64,000 nt of DNA, from contig NC_134161.1 in the NCBI RefSeq assembly GCF_033958435.1, positions 2,232,001 through 2,296,000 on the forward strand, given 5' to 3'. The DNA comes from Carettochelys insculpta. Taxonomy: Eukaryota; Chordata; Testudines; Carettochelyidae. Position 1 is the first letter of the stretch. Each line of letters opens with the position of its first letter. Below, piece after piece: positions 1 through 14,427 of this stretch. The notes under the pieces were generated by a model, which had not been told where the DNA came from, searched no databases, and saw only the letters and a list, made by a program, of their open reading frames with translations. Made by a program: the position numbers and the translations under genes.

Positions 1-2289
1 GTGCGCTGCACCGGGGCAGGGGTGCACGGACACGTGTGCAGTGCTGAGAGGCTAGGACTGATGCCAGAGCAGAGCCCGCAGCTGCTTAGCCTTGGGCGTG
101 TGGACCGTGTGCTGTGCTGAAGGCAGATTGGGGGTGGCAGCTCCGGATGCCCTCCCAGCCAGGAACCAGGCATCAGCCAAGCAGGAGCCGAAGCAGAGTG
201 GTGGGAGAGAGGGACAGGACAGACCGGCCTGGCACAGCCCAGGGATTGCAGGCGGACTATGGAAGAGTTACGTGTCCCAGGAAGCCTGAGTCCTCTCTTC
301 TGGAGAGTGCTGCGACTTTCCCCCAAGGAAACTGTGTTTGTTGAGCCGCGCCCGGCTGTGTAGAGTGATGGCTGTGGAAAGGCAGACGGACATTAGCAAG
401 CGCTTACAGCCGGGGCTGGGCTGCAGCCAGACCTGTTCAGCTGCCTTTGACCATTTTAGGGAATATTTCAGCTCCTGACTTGGCCAGCCTCTCTCAACAT
501 AAACAAGGCCCTTCTCCAGAGCCGCTACCAGGGGGAAGGGGGGCCCAGGACTCAAGCTGAGCTGAAGTAGGGCAGCCCGAGCTGAGGGCTTGTTTTCCTT
601 CCCCTAGCGGGAGCCCCTCACCACAGGCTCACTGGCCTCCTGTGTTTCCTGTGGTCCCACCTATGCTGCTGTCCAGCCCCGGCCTCGTCATCCTGCTTTG
701 CCCCCTGCATGACAGGCACTCCTTCTGCCCCCCTGAAGTGACTGGCGTTCCCGCATGTCTCTGCAGTGGGGGGTGAGCGTGGGGTTCGGCCCTCGGCTCA
801 CCTGCTGGCCCTGGGAGTTCGGCCCATTGAGCCTGGGGCTGCAAAGAACAGGGGGCCGGAAGAGTCCCTCACCTGCCAGGGAGGGAGCCTTTCCCACCTG
901 CTCTGAGGTAGGGGCATGAGCTGAGCGACTGACAGCTTGGCATCTGGCTGCACCTCTGACTTCCACACGCACCCTCTGCTGGGCAGGGAGCCCCCCGCCT
1001 CAAACCCTCTATCATGGGCACGGTCCGACTGCAGTGACCGATTCCCCCATAGTCACACTAAGCGAGCTCCTTGTCCTGGACTGGGCCCCAGGGGCCTCCA
1101 GTCTGACCGCGTGGCACAGCATGGGGCAGCGAGCGGAGAATTTGGACCTTCAATGGATCTCCCACTAGACAAGTGTCCCATTGCAATCCCCTTTCCTCCT
1201 CTCCCACCCCTGGCGGGTCCCACCAGGCCAGGCCTGAGGCTTGTTGGCCAGAGCTAGCCCTGTTAATGTGGCGTGGGCTCTGCTGAAGGGGAGAGAGGGG
1301 ATGAGGCGGGGGGCTGTGGGGAGGGGTCCCCTGTCCTTGCTGAGCACCAGGGTAAAGCCAAGAGGCCTGGCTGCCCAGCCTGGGGAACAGTGAGAGCCTC
1401 AAAGAGCAAGGCAAAGAGAGAAAAAAGGGAGCTCTGCAGCCCGGAGGGCATTTGCCCTAAAAGGGATGCGGAGCTGAAAGCACGGCAGTGTTGGGAAATG
1501 CAGAAAAGAGAGGCTTGGGTGAAGTACGTGCGAAGGAATGCAGCTGCTTACCCGGAGACTCAACCCTTTCTCCGGTGGGAGAGGGGAACTGGCAGGGCCC
1601 AAGCAAGAGGCCTGCGTGGCTGCATTGCTAAGGAGGGGCCTTGCGAAAGCAGCCCAGGAGAGTTCTTTACACCGGCCCTGCTTCTGCAGCTTGGGCTGGG
1701 CTGCGGAGCCAGACGCTGCCCCCTGCTCCCTGGCTGTGGAAGGACTGGCCACTAGAGCTGGAGACGTTTAGCAAACAGTACGCGTGGCAAAAAATGCACC
1801 ATGGGGGGTGGGCGGGGGGTGCGTTGGATCAACTTGTGAACTCAGGTCCAGTTGTGACAGGAAAAAAATGGATTCTTGCTCTGCAAAAAGTCAAACTGGG
1901 TCCTTTGAGCCAATCCCCATGAAACACTGGGGTGTTGTGTTTTGAAGTGTAACCCTATTTCAAAATAAACAGCCCAAAAGGGGAAAACCCTCTGGGAAGG
2001 AAACGCAGTGGAGATGGGCACATAATCCCGTTTTTTTTTCCAGGGGTTGGGGGTGGTTTTTTCTCCTCTCCTTTCTGGTGTTCTGGACGCAAAAAGAAAT
2101 GTTTGTCTTTCCCTGGGAAAAGCCAAAACGCTCAGTCCAGCTTCAAAACGAACCAGAACGGGCCTGGGATGTGTTTGGTTTGTCCCCCCGAGCTGAAAAA
2201 TCGGTTATTGGCTCAGCTATTAGCCACCCTTAACTCTGCCTGAACTCTGCTGCATTCAGACTCCCTGGCTGATGATGGCTCCAGATGGG

Positions 2290-2530
2290 CACGCCTTTGA
2301 GAAAGCAGCATTGCCTAATGGTGGGAACCGTAGGCCGGGAACTGGGACTCCCAGAGTCTTGTCTTAGCCTTGGCGTTCGCTCTCTTGCCACTTCTAGGCA
2401 AGTCACTTCCCCTCCCTCACTGTTTGTTTCCCACGCCTTCGGTGGGAATACCGAGGCCTCCAGCTCACAGGGAGGTCACGAGGGTCAGTCACTGATGCTT
2501 GCAAAGGGCTTGGAGGTTTTGGGCGCACAG
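2290..2530 (+). repeat. MIR-type SINE
   Basis: The stretch keeps the MIR landmarks in order: CTAGGCAAGTCACTTCCCCTC near 2393-2413, a decayed counterpart of the CTCAGTTTCCCC block near 2420-2450, and a tail resembling the TTGTGAGG and AAAGCGCTTTG blocks at 2475-2515. Orientation is plus. It is old and diverged, as expected for an amniote-wide SINE. Confidence 0.65.
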
Positions 2531-2784
2531 CACCAGCGAGGGGCAAAGAGTTCTTGTGGCAGTTGCTGAAGGCTGAACGGTTCCGGTTGCAGCCCTGACC
2601 CGTCACCTCGGCCCCCTCCTCTCGCTGCTCTGGAATTCGCAGCCCCTGAGTCAGGGCTGGGTGGATTTTTGTTGTAAACTGGCCTTTGTACCCCCTTGAG
2701 CTCAGCCCGTCCACTCCAGGGAGTGCAGAGCATGTCACGATGCACCTAGACTGGGGCGTTTGAATGGCTGCAGGAAAGGCAGGA

Positions 2785-2892
2785 GCGCTGCATCCTTGGA
2801 GGCTTTTAAGGCCCGGCCTGAGGAAGCCCAGGCTGTAAGAATTCAGTTGGGGTTGGACTAGATGACATCCAACCCTAATCTGCTAGGATGCC
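2785..2892 (+). mobile_element. CR1 LINE, 3' end fragment
   Basis: Contains GGGTTGGACTAGATGACATC followed by CCAACCCTAATCTGCTAGGATG, the characteristic CR1 3' end, preceded by a CTTGGAGGCTTTTAAG-like block. It is 5' truncated, as most CR1 copies in reptiles and birds are. Confidence 0.8.
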
Positions 2893-3401
2893 AGATGCAG
2901 CCAGGGCTGGGAGATTGTGCTGGGAGCATTTCGTGGGGGCTGCAAGTTTAGGTGAGCTGAGCACTTCACGCCTCTGAGGCGCAAGGGGGCTTCCTGCCCT
3001 GGCATTTCCGTGCCATCCAGGTGTAAAAAGCAAGGCAGCGTGCCTACTGCTGAGCCGCTGCAAGCCAGAGCTGCATGGAGAGCAGGGGCAGAGCTGCCTT
3101 CTCCCGGTGGCCGGCGGGGACAGAGAGCCCCTTTCCAGGCTGTGGGTGGCAAGGGGCTGTTAACAGTGCAGATGGAGCTGTTCCTGGGACGCTGACACCC
3201 GGCTTGCAGAGCTCAGAGCCAGAGCGCCCAGCATTCCGAAGGGAGGCAGCCAGGGAGAGGTGTGTCTAGCACCTGTCCCGCCCAGGTGTCGCCCCGTTGT
3301 GCCCAGGCAGCATGGGAGGGCCTGGGGGAAGTGGGAGTGCGTATTGTGTGTCCTACCAGCCTGCCTGCTGCTGACGCCTGCACGTCTTTGCTCGTTACCA
3401 G

Positions 3402-6400
3402 TCACAGCCGTCGACCTCGCCCTGTCTGGCATGAGGACGCTGGAGCACGTGGCAGTGACCGTCACCATCACCCACCCTCGCCGGGGCAACCTCGAAATCA
3501 AACTCCTCTGCCCCAGTGGCATCGTGTCCAAGATCGGGACCCCCAGGAGCCTGGACTCGTAAGCGGTGTAGAACCCCTCCTGCGGGGGGCCAGGAATGGG
3601 GAATTCCCCATGCTACGAAGCCTGTAGGTCTGGTGGTGAAAGACGGAGCGGGGGACCCCGGGCAGCGGGGGCCTTCTGGTGCGGGCTGTTGGAGAGGAAG
3701 AGGGCAGTTGAGACCCATGCACATTGCACCTCGTTAGCTCAGGAGTGTCTGCCCTATGGGAGCCCCACTGCCCTGTCAGCTTCTACTGCACGGGTGGGAA
3801 GGGAAAATTTCCCCGGGTCTCTCCAGCCAAGGCCTAGGTCTGTTCCTGCCCCATGTTAACGCAGACTGCTGGGCTCCAAGCCCCAAAGCGTCCGCTGCCG
3901 GTAAATCCGGACAGAGCAGCGTCTGCCCATCTCTCTGGGGCAGTGCAGGCGCATCTCCCTGGTTCCTGGCCGGTTCTCAGCGCTGCCCTGGGGATGAGCT
4001 GTCCATGGGCTCAGCTTCTCCAGCTCCCAGGAAGCAGCACTGGCTGGCTCTGCTCAGTTGAAACGAGGTTCACACCTGCAGCTTCACACGATATCCTCTG
4101 CCCGGACGCCAGGGACTCCCGCTCCCTGCCGCAGTGGCCACAACTCCTCACGCTTGGTCTCATGCTGTGATGGGACCAGCCACCGAGGCACCATCTTCGC
4201 TCCTCATGGGGTGTCTTCCTTCTCCCTCTTGCAGAAATCCCAACGGCTTTACGGACTGGACTTTCTCCACAGTGAGGTGCTGGGGGGAGGAAGCCCAGGG
4301 CACGTACAGACTCGTTATCAGGGATGTCGGTGAGTCCCCCCACGCTGGGAAGCAAATGGCCCTGGCCCCCCTGGCCTGTTGGCAGCTTTTATTTCTGTGC
4401 TGGGCCCTCGCTTGCACCAGGAGCCTCCAGTCTCCCCCGGCTCTGCAGGGTGAACCTGCTGATTGCTGCCAAGTCCCTGGAGGAAGGCTCATTCCCTTCC
4501 TGCAGGACAGGTGGAGAGCGCCAGCCCCAGGACGGGGTATTATCTAGGCAGGTACTGTGTGAGCAGCTCTACCCTGGCTGCTCCCCCAGAGCACCCCGCC
4601 TTCAGCCCTCTGCAGCACCTCACCTTCCCTGCAGGGCACCCTGTCCTGCAGTACGCCAGTGTAACAGCCCGCAGGCGGGACTCAGACCTGGGACCTCTGT
4701 GCAGGCCCCTCTACAGCGAGAGCTGAAGGCCAGCTGGCTCTCAGCCTAGGCTGTGAAGGACACTTACCCTTCCCCCTGTGACACAGTCTCGGTACCGCTA
4801 CATGGGCCAGTGAACCACGCCTGGGAGTGTGGGTTACACCTGCTCTTCCAGAGGCTGCCGAGTGCGGGGAGGGTCGTGCCCCAAGGAACGCCCACAGTGG
4901 GCCAGGCTGAGACGAGTTGGGGCCTGAGTCGGACGAGAGCCCTGGCCACCAAGGACTCTCCCCGCTTAGGGCCGATCTGCTGGGTCTGTGGGCTGGCAAT
5001 GAAAGTCCTTCTCAGTTAGGGGATGGGGTCCCTGCCATAAATCATGCAGGGGGCAGCCGTTTCTGTGCCATCCAGCTGCTAAGGGGGCCACCTCCCCACC
5101 GCATGCCCTGGCATCAGTGTTCTCTCCGAGCCTCGCGGGCACAGGGCTCGCTCCTGCCGTGAGTCCTGCAGGCAGGGTGGCGGTGGCTGTGCCCGCAGGC
5201 CGGACTGCCCCGGTCCGGTCTGTGGCAGGATCCACAGGGACAGCTCTCCCTTGCTGTCCAGGGGACCAGAGCCTGAAGACGGGGACGTTGCTTCAGTGGC
5301 AGCTGACGCTTTATGGCTCCTCGTGGACGCCAGCGGAGATGCGGGAACGGCAGAGGTATGAGAGGCTCTTGTCACAGCGGAGCCGGGAGGCTGGGCTGAG
5401 GGGTTCCTGTGGGGATCGCGAGCGCAGGGGGTGGCCGACGGGCGACTCAGCAGCCATGTTTCCTGAGGGCAGTGGAGTCACAGTGACGGCTCTGCTAGCT
5501 CCCGTCTGCCTCGGCCCAGACCCCGGCAGCACTGGCAGCGTCGGTGGAGGCAGAGGGGGGCCCCTGGAATGCCTCGGTCGCCGCTCATCACACCCCGGGG
5601 CAGTTCTGAGGGGCGCGGCAGCTGAGTCCCGGGGTGAGCCCTAGGCCTTGAGGGGGAGAAGGGAGGGAGTGAAATCTGGTCTGAGGAGAGGAGGACTCTG
5701 ACTTGTTGATCCCCTCACAAACCCGAGCTGGAAGAAATGTCCCTGAGCACGGCAGGGGCCGTTCCTGCAGTGGCCGAATCCGGGGGTCCCCTCAGACCTC
5801 TTCCCCTCAACCTCCATTACGAGCCCCTGCCCCACAGGGCTGCCTCCTGCTCTGACCGCCCCTCCCCAGACAGGGAGCCAGGACCTTTCCGTGGCCGGGG
5901 GGCTGCTTTCCTCAGCCTCGTCCCTGCTGCCGCGCCTCTGGGGGCTTGCGGAGCAGTTTATGGCACGCGTGTCTCGGCTGCAGGCTCGTGGAGGACGCCA
6001 TGAGTGGGCAGTACCTGAGCAGTGGCGAGTCCTTACCGTGCCCCCCTGGGCTGGAGATCTCCGAACAGGAGCACTACACCATCACGGCCAACACCCTCAA
6101 GGTAAAGCCCACGGGGACGGCCCGGGGTCCTGCCTTTGCTTTGGGGGCTGGCTGGGAGACTGGATGGCTTGAGGGAGCAGCTGTGTGTGCTCGCCCTTTG
6201 CAGCACAGCACCTGGAAGTAGGTGCAGGCGTGTCAGAGGCCCATCCTTGGCCGGTGTCCCCTGAGGCCAGCTAGCATAGCTGCCACTGGCCTGGAGAGCA
6301 GGTAGAAGATACTAGCCCTTGGGTTTTGATACGAGGCTTTGGCTCCTCATGGGGTTTTCTCCTTCCCTCCCACCCCCAGACGCTCATGTTGCTGGGATGC

Positions 6401-6799
6401 TTTGCCGTCTTCTGGACTATATACTACATGCTGGAGGCTTCCCTGTCCAGAAATAACGTGGTCTTCAATCTGACATGCACCAGACTCTCTGCCTGCCCGT
6501 GGTGCCCCAGGGCTGGGTGCCAGCAGAGCGCGGAGAAGGGGACGGATATGGAGTCCATCCCACTGTACGGCAGGAAGGACGCGGAGGATGTCGAGATGGA
6601 GTCGGAGCAGCCACTGCCCAGCCTGGAGGCCCGAGAGGGCCTTGGGGGCGAGAGAAACTGGAGCCCCCAGGACCGCAAACCTCACAGCAATGGCCGAACC
6701 CCAGGCTGTCGGGAAGCAATCCATTCGGGGTCGGGGTATCTCGGCTGGGACCTGGCCGCTGAGCTGCTCTCGGCAGACAGGGAGCCCCAGACATGCTAG
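3402..6799 (+). CDS. PCSK7: PCSK7, proprotein convertase 7, 3' part (five last coding exons)
   Basis: Coding exons at 3402-3558, 4235-4329, 5262-5355, 5984-6101 and 6380-6799; all junctions are AG/GT and the frame carries through, giving about 294 residues and a TAG stop. Exons 1-3 encode the P domain ([51 protein letters not shown]), which in this family stabilises the subtilisin-like catalytic domain. Exon 5 starts with a membrane segment ([17 protein letters not shown]) followed by a roughly 110-residue acidic cytoplasmic tail ending in Cys. The absence of a Cys-rich region and the single TM segment fit PCSK7 rather than furin, PCSK5 or PCSK6. Family knowledge: a trans-Golgi/cell-surface serine protease that cleaves precursors after basic residues. 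The catalytic domain and prodomain exons lie left of the window; I saw none in 1-3401. It converges with TAGLN. Confidence 0.95.
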
Positions 6800-7820
6800 C
6801 TGCAGCAGAGAGCTTGGGGTGCTCGCTGGTGTTGGGTGCTGTCCTTCCCTGAGTGCGTGGGGAGGGGGACTTCCCCCCCGCAGCATGAGCCACCGCAGAC
6901 TTCCCCGGGGTTGCAGGGGACGCTGGCACTGGGTGTGGGTGCAGTGACCCAGCTGAGATCAGGGACCAGCATATTGCTCTCGACAGTGGCATCTGAAGGC
7001 CCCTCTCTCTGCTTTCTAAACAGGAACCAAGCCTTAATTCCTTTTGTAATGGAGCCTGTCCCCTGGCCAAACTCAGGGCATCCCCTCCTTCCTCAGACCT
7101 AGGCCCTGCACCTCCGCCCCTGCCCGAGAACTCCCAGTGTCGCCTGCCGCCCCCGGCCTGGCGAACGGCACAGGGGCTCTGCAGGGACTGGCTGGGGAGT
7201 GGCACTCTCAGGCAATGGCGAGGGAAGCGGGAGGTTTCCCTGAGGGCATCCCCAGGCCCTGTGGTGGGATCCCTTTCTGTGCGTTCTTCTGGCAGGGCAG
7301 AGCCCTGGGGAAAGGCAGGGCTGGGGGATTAGCCCCAGGGGCTCTCCATTGCTGGCAGCCGAAGAGAGCAGACCAGCCCTGCGGGTGGGATAAGCTCCAG
7401 CCAAACCCTCAGCAGCTCGTGCAGGAGGTTGGTTCCACCCCGGTGCTTTGCTGGCTGGCTCCTGCCAGGGTTCTGCCCAGCCCTGGTACGTGTATCACAG
7501 GCAGCCCCGGACCTGGCACAGCCCTTTGCCAGGAGCCCTGGGGTGCTCCAAGCTGCGTTAGTGAGAGGCTGTCACCCCCCTGCGTTGCTGACCTGCAGGG
7601 GCTCAGGCCCAGCCCTTCAGCCAGCCGGGTCACAGCCTGGCCCCGCTCTGTGCAGGCTGCAAGGGAGGCACTGTACTGCTGAACATCTCTGCAGGCCCTC
7701 TGGCTTCCTAGCCTTAGTCACATCACTGAGTCTGGGCTGGATCCTCTGAGGTGCCTTCCCCAGAGGTGAGTCCAGCCACAGAGCTGCCCCCACAAGCCCC
7801 CTCTGCCTCTTGCCCTCAGT

Positions 7821-8156
7821 GGAGCCTGGGCCAGCCGGCCGGGAAAGGGCTGGTACCTCAGCGGGGCCTGGGCCAGCCAGCCAGGGAAGGGCTGGTACCT
7901 CAGCGGGGCCTGGGCCAGCCGGCCGGGGACGGGCTGGTACCACAGTGGGGCCTGGGCCAGCCGGCCGGGGAGGGGCTGGTACCTCAGTGGGGCCTGGGCC
8001 AGCCGGCCGGGGACGGGCTGGTACCTCAGCGGGGCCTGGGCCAGCCGGCTGGGGAGGGGCTGGTACCTCAGCGGGGCCTGGGCCAGCCGGCTGGGGAAGG
8101 GCTGGTACCTCAGCGGGGCCTGGGCCAGCCGGCTGGGGAAGGGCTGGTACCCTGGG
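7821..8156. repeat. 42-bp minisatellite, 8 units
   Basis: Eight head-to-tail units of 42 bp, each built around GGCCTGGGCCAGCCGGC and AGGGCTGGTACC(T/A)CAG. Units differ by a few substitutions and have no length change; the last unit degenerates after GGTACC. Because 42 is a multiple of three and the unit lacks stops, both strands stay open over it, producing Pro/Ala/Gly-rich spurious ORFs. Confidence 0.95.
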
Positions 8157-9575
8157 CACTTCGTGCTTCCATGCGCTGGAAGTGAGGGTTGACATCCAGG
8201 CTCTGGGAAGGCTCCTGGGGGGTGTCAAGGAATGACTGGCTCAGTCGGAGCTTGGGGAGCTGTCAGCTGCACTCCGCTGGACCTTTCCCAGGCCTGCCTT
8301 GGCTCCCCAGAGCCTCCAGAGCTAGGGCACCAGCCGCAGGCAGGGAGGTGCAGTCACGGCCTAGAACAGGGCTGTGCTGAGCCGTGTCTGAAATTCCTGG
8401 GAGCCCATGGCCCTGAGAGAAGTACAGGCACCGGGCTGACTTGCCCAGCCCTGCACACGGCTGGGTTAGCTGTAGCAGGGGCCACATGAGCAAAGGGCTG
8501 GCCCAATAGCTTTGCTCCTGGTTTTATGGCCTGGGGCAGAGGGGGGCTCTCGCACAGACCCTGGGGCCCTGCTCGGCCAGCAGCAGCCACAGTCTGGCTT
8601 GGCATGTTTGTCCTGTGAGTTCCAGAGCTGCTATCCTCCCTCCCGCCTGCCTGTGCCATCGCAGCTTTGGCTGGAAAAGTTACAGCTGGAGACAGGCAGG
8701 GACCGGTGGTGTGTCTAAGCCTGCTGATGAAAGCAGTGGGTCTGCCTGGGGGGAGACCCTGGGGCTCTAACCTGTCCTAGGTGAAGGCGTCATGCATCGC
8801 AGGAGGCCACTTACTTGTCTGTGGTAACCAACCTGAAAACCAATGGTCTTTGCTTGGCCAACTGGAGTCGTCCTTCCCCGTTTCTCAGCCAGCTTTCCCA
8901 CCCTGCTGCCCTTGCTTTCTGGGCCCGGCCGGCCTGCAGCAGCATGTGTCACCGCCAGATCTCTCTACCTGTGGCTAGTGTTAGCCAGGAACCCAAGCGG
9001 AGACAACACCCATCCGTTTGCCCGTTTCCAACAGCCGTCATTCCGCCTTTTTTCCCTGCTGGCTGCACGCTCGCCCTGGCCTCTCACCAGCTCGCGGTCC
9101 CCTGGCCAGAGGAAAGCAAAGGGCCCATTCGTCACATCGAGCCTGGCTCAGGGTGCTGGCAGCTAACACAGCTGGGTGGCCCCATGTGGGGTGAGGAAGT
9201 GCGCGTCTGTCGCAGAGCCCAGCACAGGGGCCAGACGACGGTGGGTGCGGAAGCATGCTCTGCCCCCCACCAGCTCCACTGGGAGGACCAACGCCTGCAA
9301 TACATTGCATGGCTGGATGGGCACATGATGGTGACTGTGTGTCTCCAGCCATGGCCCACTCTGCTGCTTACTGCTCAGCTCCTCGGTCAGTTATGCCGCG
9401 AGGGAGCAGATTTTTAAATCCTGCATGCGTTCACCATGTGAGCATTTTAAATGTTTCATGGGGTGAGGTTTTGAGTCGTGTCTGCAACAGTCCATCACAG
9501 ACAAGTTTTCTTTTTCTAAAGACTTGGGGCGGGTGATTTTTTAAACAGCAAAGTCCTTTTTGTGCAGCTTTCCAA

Positions 9576-9581
9576 AATAAA
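9576..9581 (+). terminator. Candidate PCSK7 poly(A) signal
   Basis: AATAAA in an AT-rich patch 2.8 kb after the PCSK7 stop. An alternative AATAAA is at 10218-10223. Neither can be proved from sequence alone. Confidence 0.4.
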
Positions 9582-10439
9582 AACTTGAAAACCCAGCCTG
9601 ACTGCCGCGTGCTCATTAGTGCATGGGCAGATGGCTGTGCGCTGCTCACCCATCCCCACCCCACCCCACCAGCATGCTGGGATGGGGAACCAAGTTTTCA
9701 CTGGTTTGGTCTTCTCAGGGCCTGATTTTGAGGGGAGCTGGTTACCTGCAGAGCCAAGGGATGTCTCTGGGACTGTGTGTTCAGGGCCGCTGATGCTCAG
9801 TCCCAGCTAGCATAGGTGGGTCCCTCAGTTGTCCAGCTATTAGCTGGTGGCAGGCGGTGCACCCCAAGGGCTAGCAGAGCCATGGCAGGAAACGCACCCC
9901 TCGCTGTGCAGAAAAGTGCACTGGGTGTTCCCTGTGCAGACCCACACGGGTGACAACAGGATAGTTGGCACAGCCATGGCACCCTGCTCTCCTTCAGCCC
10001 AGCACAAGAGCTCCCGGTGTGGAGAGCTGGCCTAAAGCGAGAAATGTTAGAAACGGGGGGCGGGGGCTGGGGTCTTTGTGAGTCTCCCACTGCCGCAGGT
10101 TGAGCTAAGCCATGGTTTTGTAGGACCAACGAAACATCAGCCTTGTGTTCCCTGCCTGGGTGCTTTGACCTCCTTAGGCATGCCCAGGGCTCTGCAGGCG
10201 TGCTGGGGGTACTGGGGAATAAAGGCTGGGATGAGGAAACAAGCCCGGGTTCTTTATCACCCAAACGAAAAAGCAGCAGCTAAACCCAAAAGGGCCATTG
10301 GCCGAGGCTGCTTCGTTCAACGCAGAGAGTGAGAAGAATCCCACTTCAGCCCTCTGCTTCCAGTGTCTGAGTGCTTGAACGAAGAGGAGTGACCACGTTT
10401 CAACTGTCCTCAGCGCTCTGCTTTTGCTGGACAATCACA

Positions 10440-10628
10440 CGGCAGTGAAGTCAGTCTCATCTGCTTGTCCAGCAGGGTTGACAATTTGGGTTTTCGTCCA
10501 CATGCATCTGATGAAGCGGGTCTTTGCCCACGAAAGCTCATGCTCCAAAATATCTGTTAGTCTCTAAGGTGCCACGGGACGTCTCGGTGTTTTTGCAGAC
10601 ACGGACTAACAGCTACCCCTGCCGATAC
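10440..10628 (+). mobile_element. Interspersed repeat with hammerhead-ribozyme-like core
   Basis: Ends with the blocks CTGTTAGTCTCTAAGGTGCC and CGGACTAACAGCTACCCC, which mark a repeat family common in turtle genomes. At 10508-10545 it has CTGATGA, a GC-rich hairpin (GCGGG/CCCAC, loop TCTTTG), GAAA, a 3-bp hairpin AGC/GCT with loop TCAT, then C. That is the order of a minimal hammerhead ribozyme. Such minimal motifs are described in the terminal repeats of Penelope-like elements; assigning this family to them is inference. Confidence 0.65.
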
Positions 10629-10635
10629 ATCCATT

Positions 10636-10740
10636 CAGGGATTTTAAGGCCTGCAGGGGCTTCCAGTGTAATCAGCTAGTCTGACTTGCATAACATGGAC
10701 CCTAAGGACTTCCCTGCATTAATTAAGTCCTCTTTGAAGC
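10636..10740 (-). mobile_element. CR1-type fragment, antisense
   Basis: Reads GATTTTAAGGCCTGCAGGGG followed by AATCAGCTAGTCTGACTTGC and CATAACATGGACC. This is the reverse complement of the usual reptile CR1 3' tail (a GGTCAGACTAGATGAT-like block followed by GGCCTTAAAA). Diverged and short. Confidence 0.55.
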
Positions 10741-10870
10741 AAAGCAGGCCTGTGAGAAAAAGACCCAATGTACCATTTCCCTCTTTTCTGTAGCATTCGC
10801 TGCTTTTTGTCTTGCGATTTTGTGTGCACTCAGGTCTGAAAAGCCAGGGTGCACTGGTGAAATTTTAAAA

Positions 10871-10905
10871 TTAAAAAACAACAACAACAACAACAACAAC
10901 AACAA
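10871..10905. repeat. (CAA)n microsatellite
   Basis: About nine to ten uninterrupted CAA units next to a TTTTAAAATTAAAA patch, just beyond the 3' end of TAGLN. Confidence 0.95.
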
Positions 10906-11037
10906 ATCAGAAAGCTGCAAGAGAGTCAGAATTCTTTTTTTAATCTTGACCCAACAAAAGTACAAAACAGAGGCTGACTGGACTTCCTCCCTGTTTGCAA
11001 GGTTCTTTACAAAAGCACTTGGTTTGCTTGTGCAGGC

Positions 11038-11043
11038 TTTATT
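11038..11043 (-). terminator. Candidate TAGLN poly(A) signal
   Basis: TTTATT on the plus strand is AATAAA on the minus strand, about 470 bp after the TAGLN stop. The implied short 3'UTR is usual for transgelin mRNAs. Confidence 0.6.
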
Positions 11044-11508
11044 GAAAGGCTGGGTCATCCCAAGTAGGCTAGAGGTACATGCTGTCCCATTTAGCTTGGC
11101 TGGAGGCAGGTGTAACACGAGAGGATGTTTACAACAACCGTCTCTAAAACAGTAGTCAAACCTAGCTCCCAAAACAGTTAAGTCATGGGAATGAAGCAGA
11201 GAACATGCAAAGGTCTGAGAGGAAGCGCAACATCTGGAAATGGAGCCAGGGGTTTATATTGGTGGCTGAAATAAAGCTGCTCCTGCAGAGAAGTACTTGG
11301 GCGGGGGGGGGGGGTCTCCCCACCTCACTCCTTCATTGGCTTGTGGGTGGGGGTTAGAAATTACCTACATGAATCCCAATGGGTTTGTGTTGGATCACCT
11401 GGCGGCCATGGGCGCTCCACTGGCTCTGTTCACATTGGCGGCGGGGCAGGAGCAGGGCTGAAGCCCCAGTTCCTGTGGCGGGGTTTGTTCTCTCTGCTCC
11501 ATGGCTGT

Positions 11509-14427
<2,919 letters not shown>

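Larger units (their letters stand above)
1..3401. other. PCSK7 intronic sequence
   Basis: Presumed intron upstream of the first visible PCSK7 exon. No exon of the protease domain could be recognised in any frame. It holds a MIR-type SINE (about 2290-2530) and a CR1 3' end (about 2785-2890); otherwise I see only GC-rich unique sequence. Confidence 0.6.
6800..9600 (+). other. PCSK7 3' untranslated region / downstream flank
   Basis: From the TAG stop to a candidate poly(A) signal AATAAA at 9576-9581. If used, this gives a 2.8-kb 3'UTR that includes the 42-bp minisatellite at 7821-8156. No convincing ORF. A second AATAAA lies at 10218-10223, so the true transcript end is uncertain. Confidence 0.5.

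Noticed and set aside
1..3401. Possible upstream PCSK7 exons for the protease domain
   Set aside because: No Asp/His/Ser catalytic motifs or junction-flanked coding blocks found; the preceding exons must lie outside the window.
7617..8235. Pro/Ala/Gly-rich ORFs on both strands
   Set aside because: Frames kept open by the 42-bp minisatellite; no start context, splice structure or homology.
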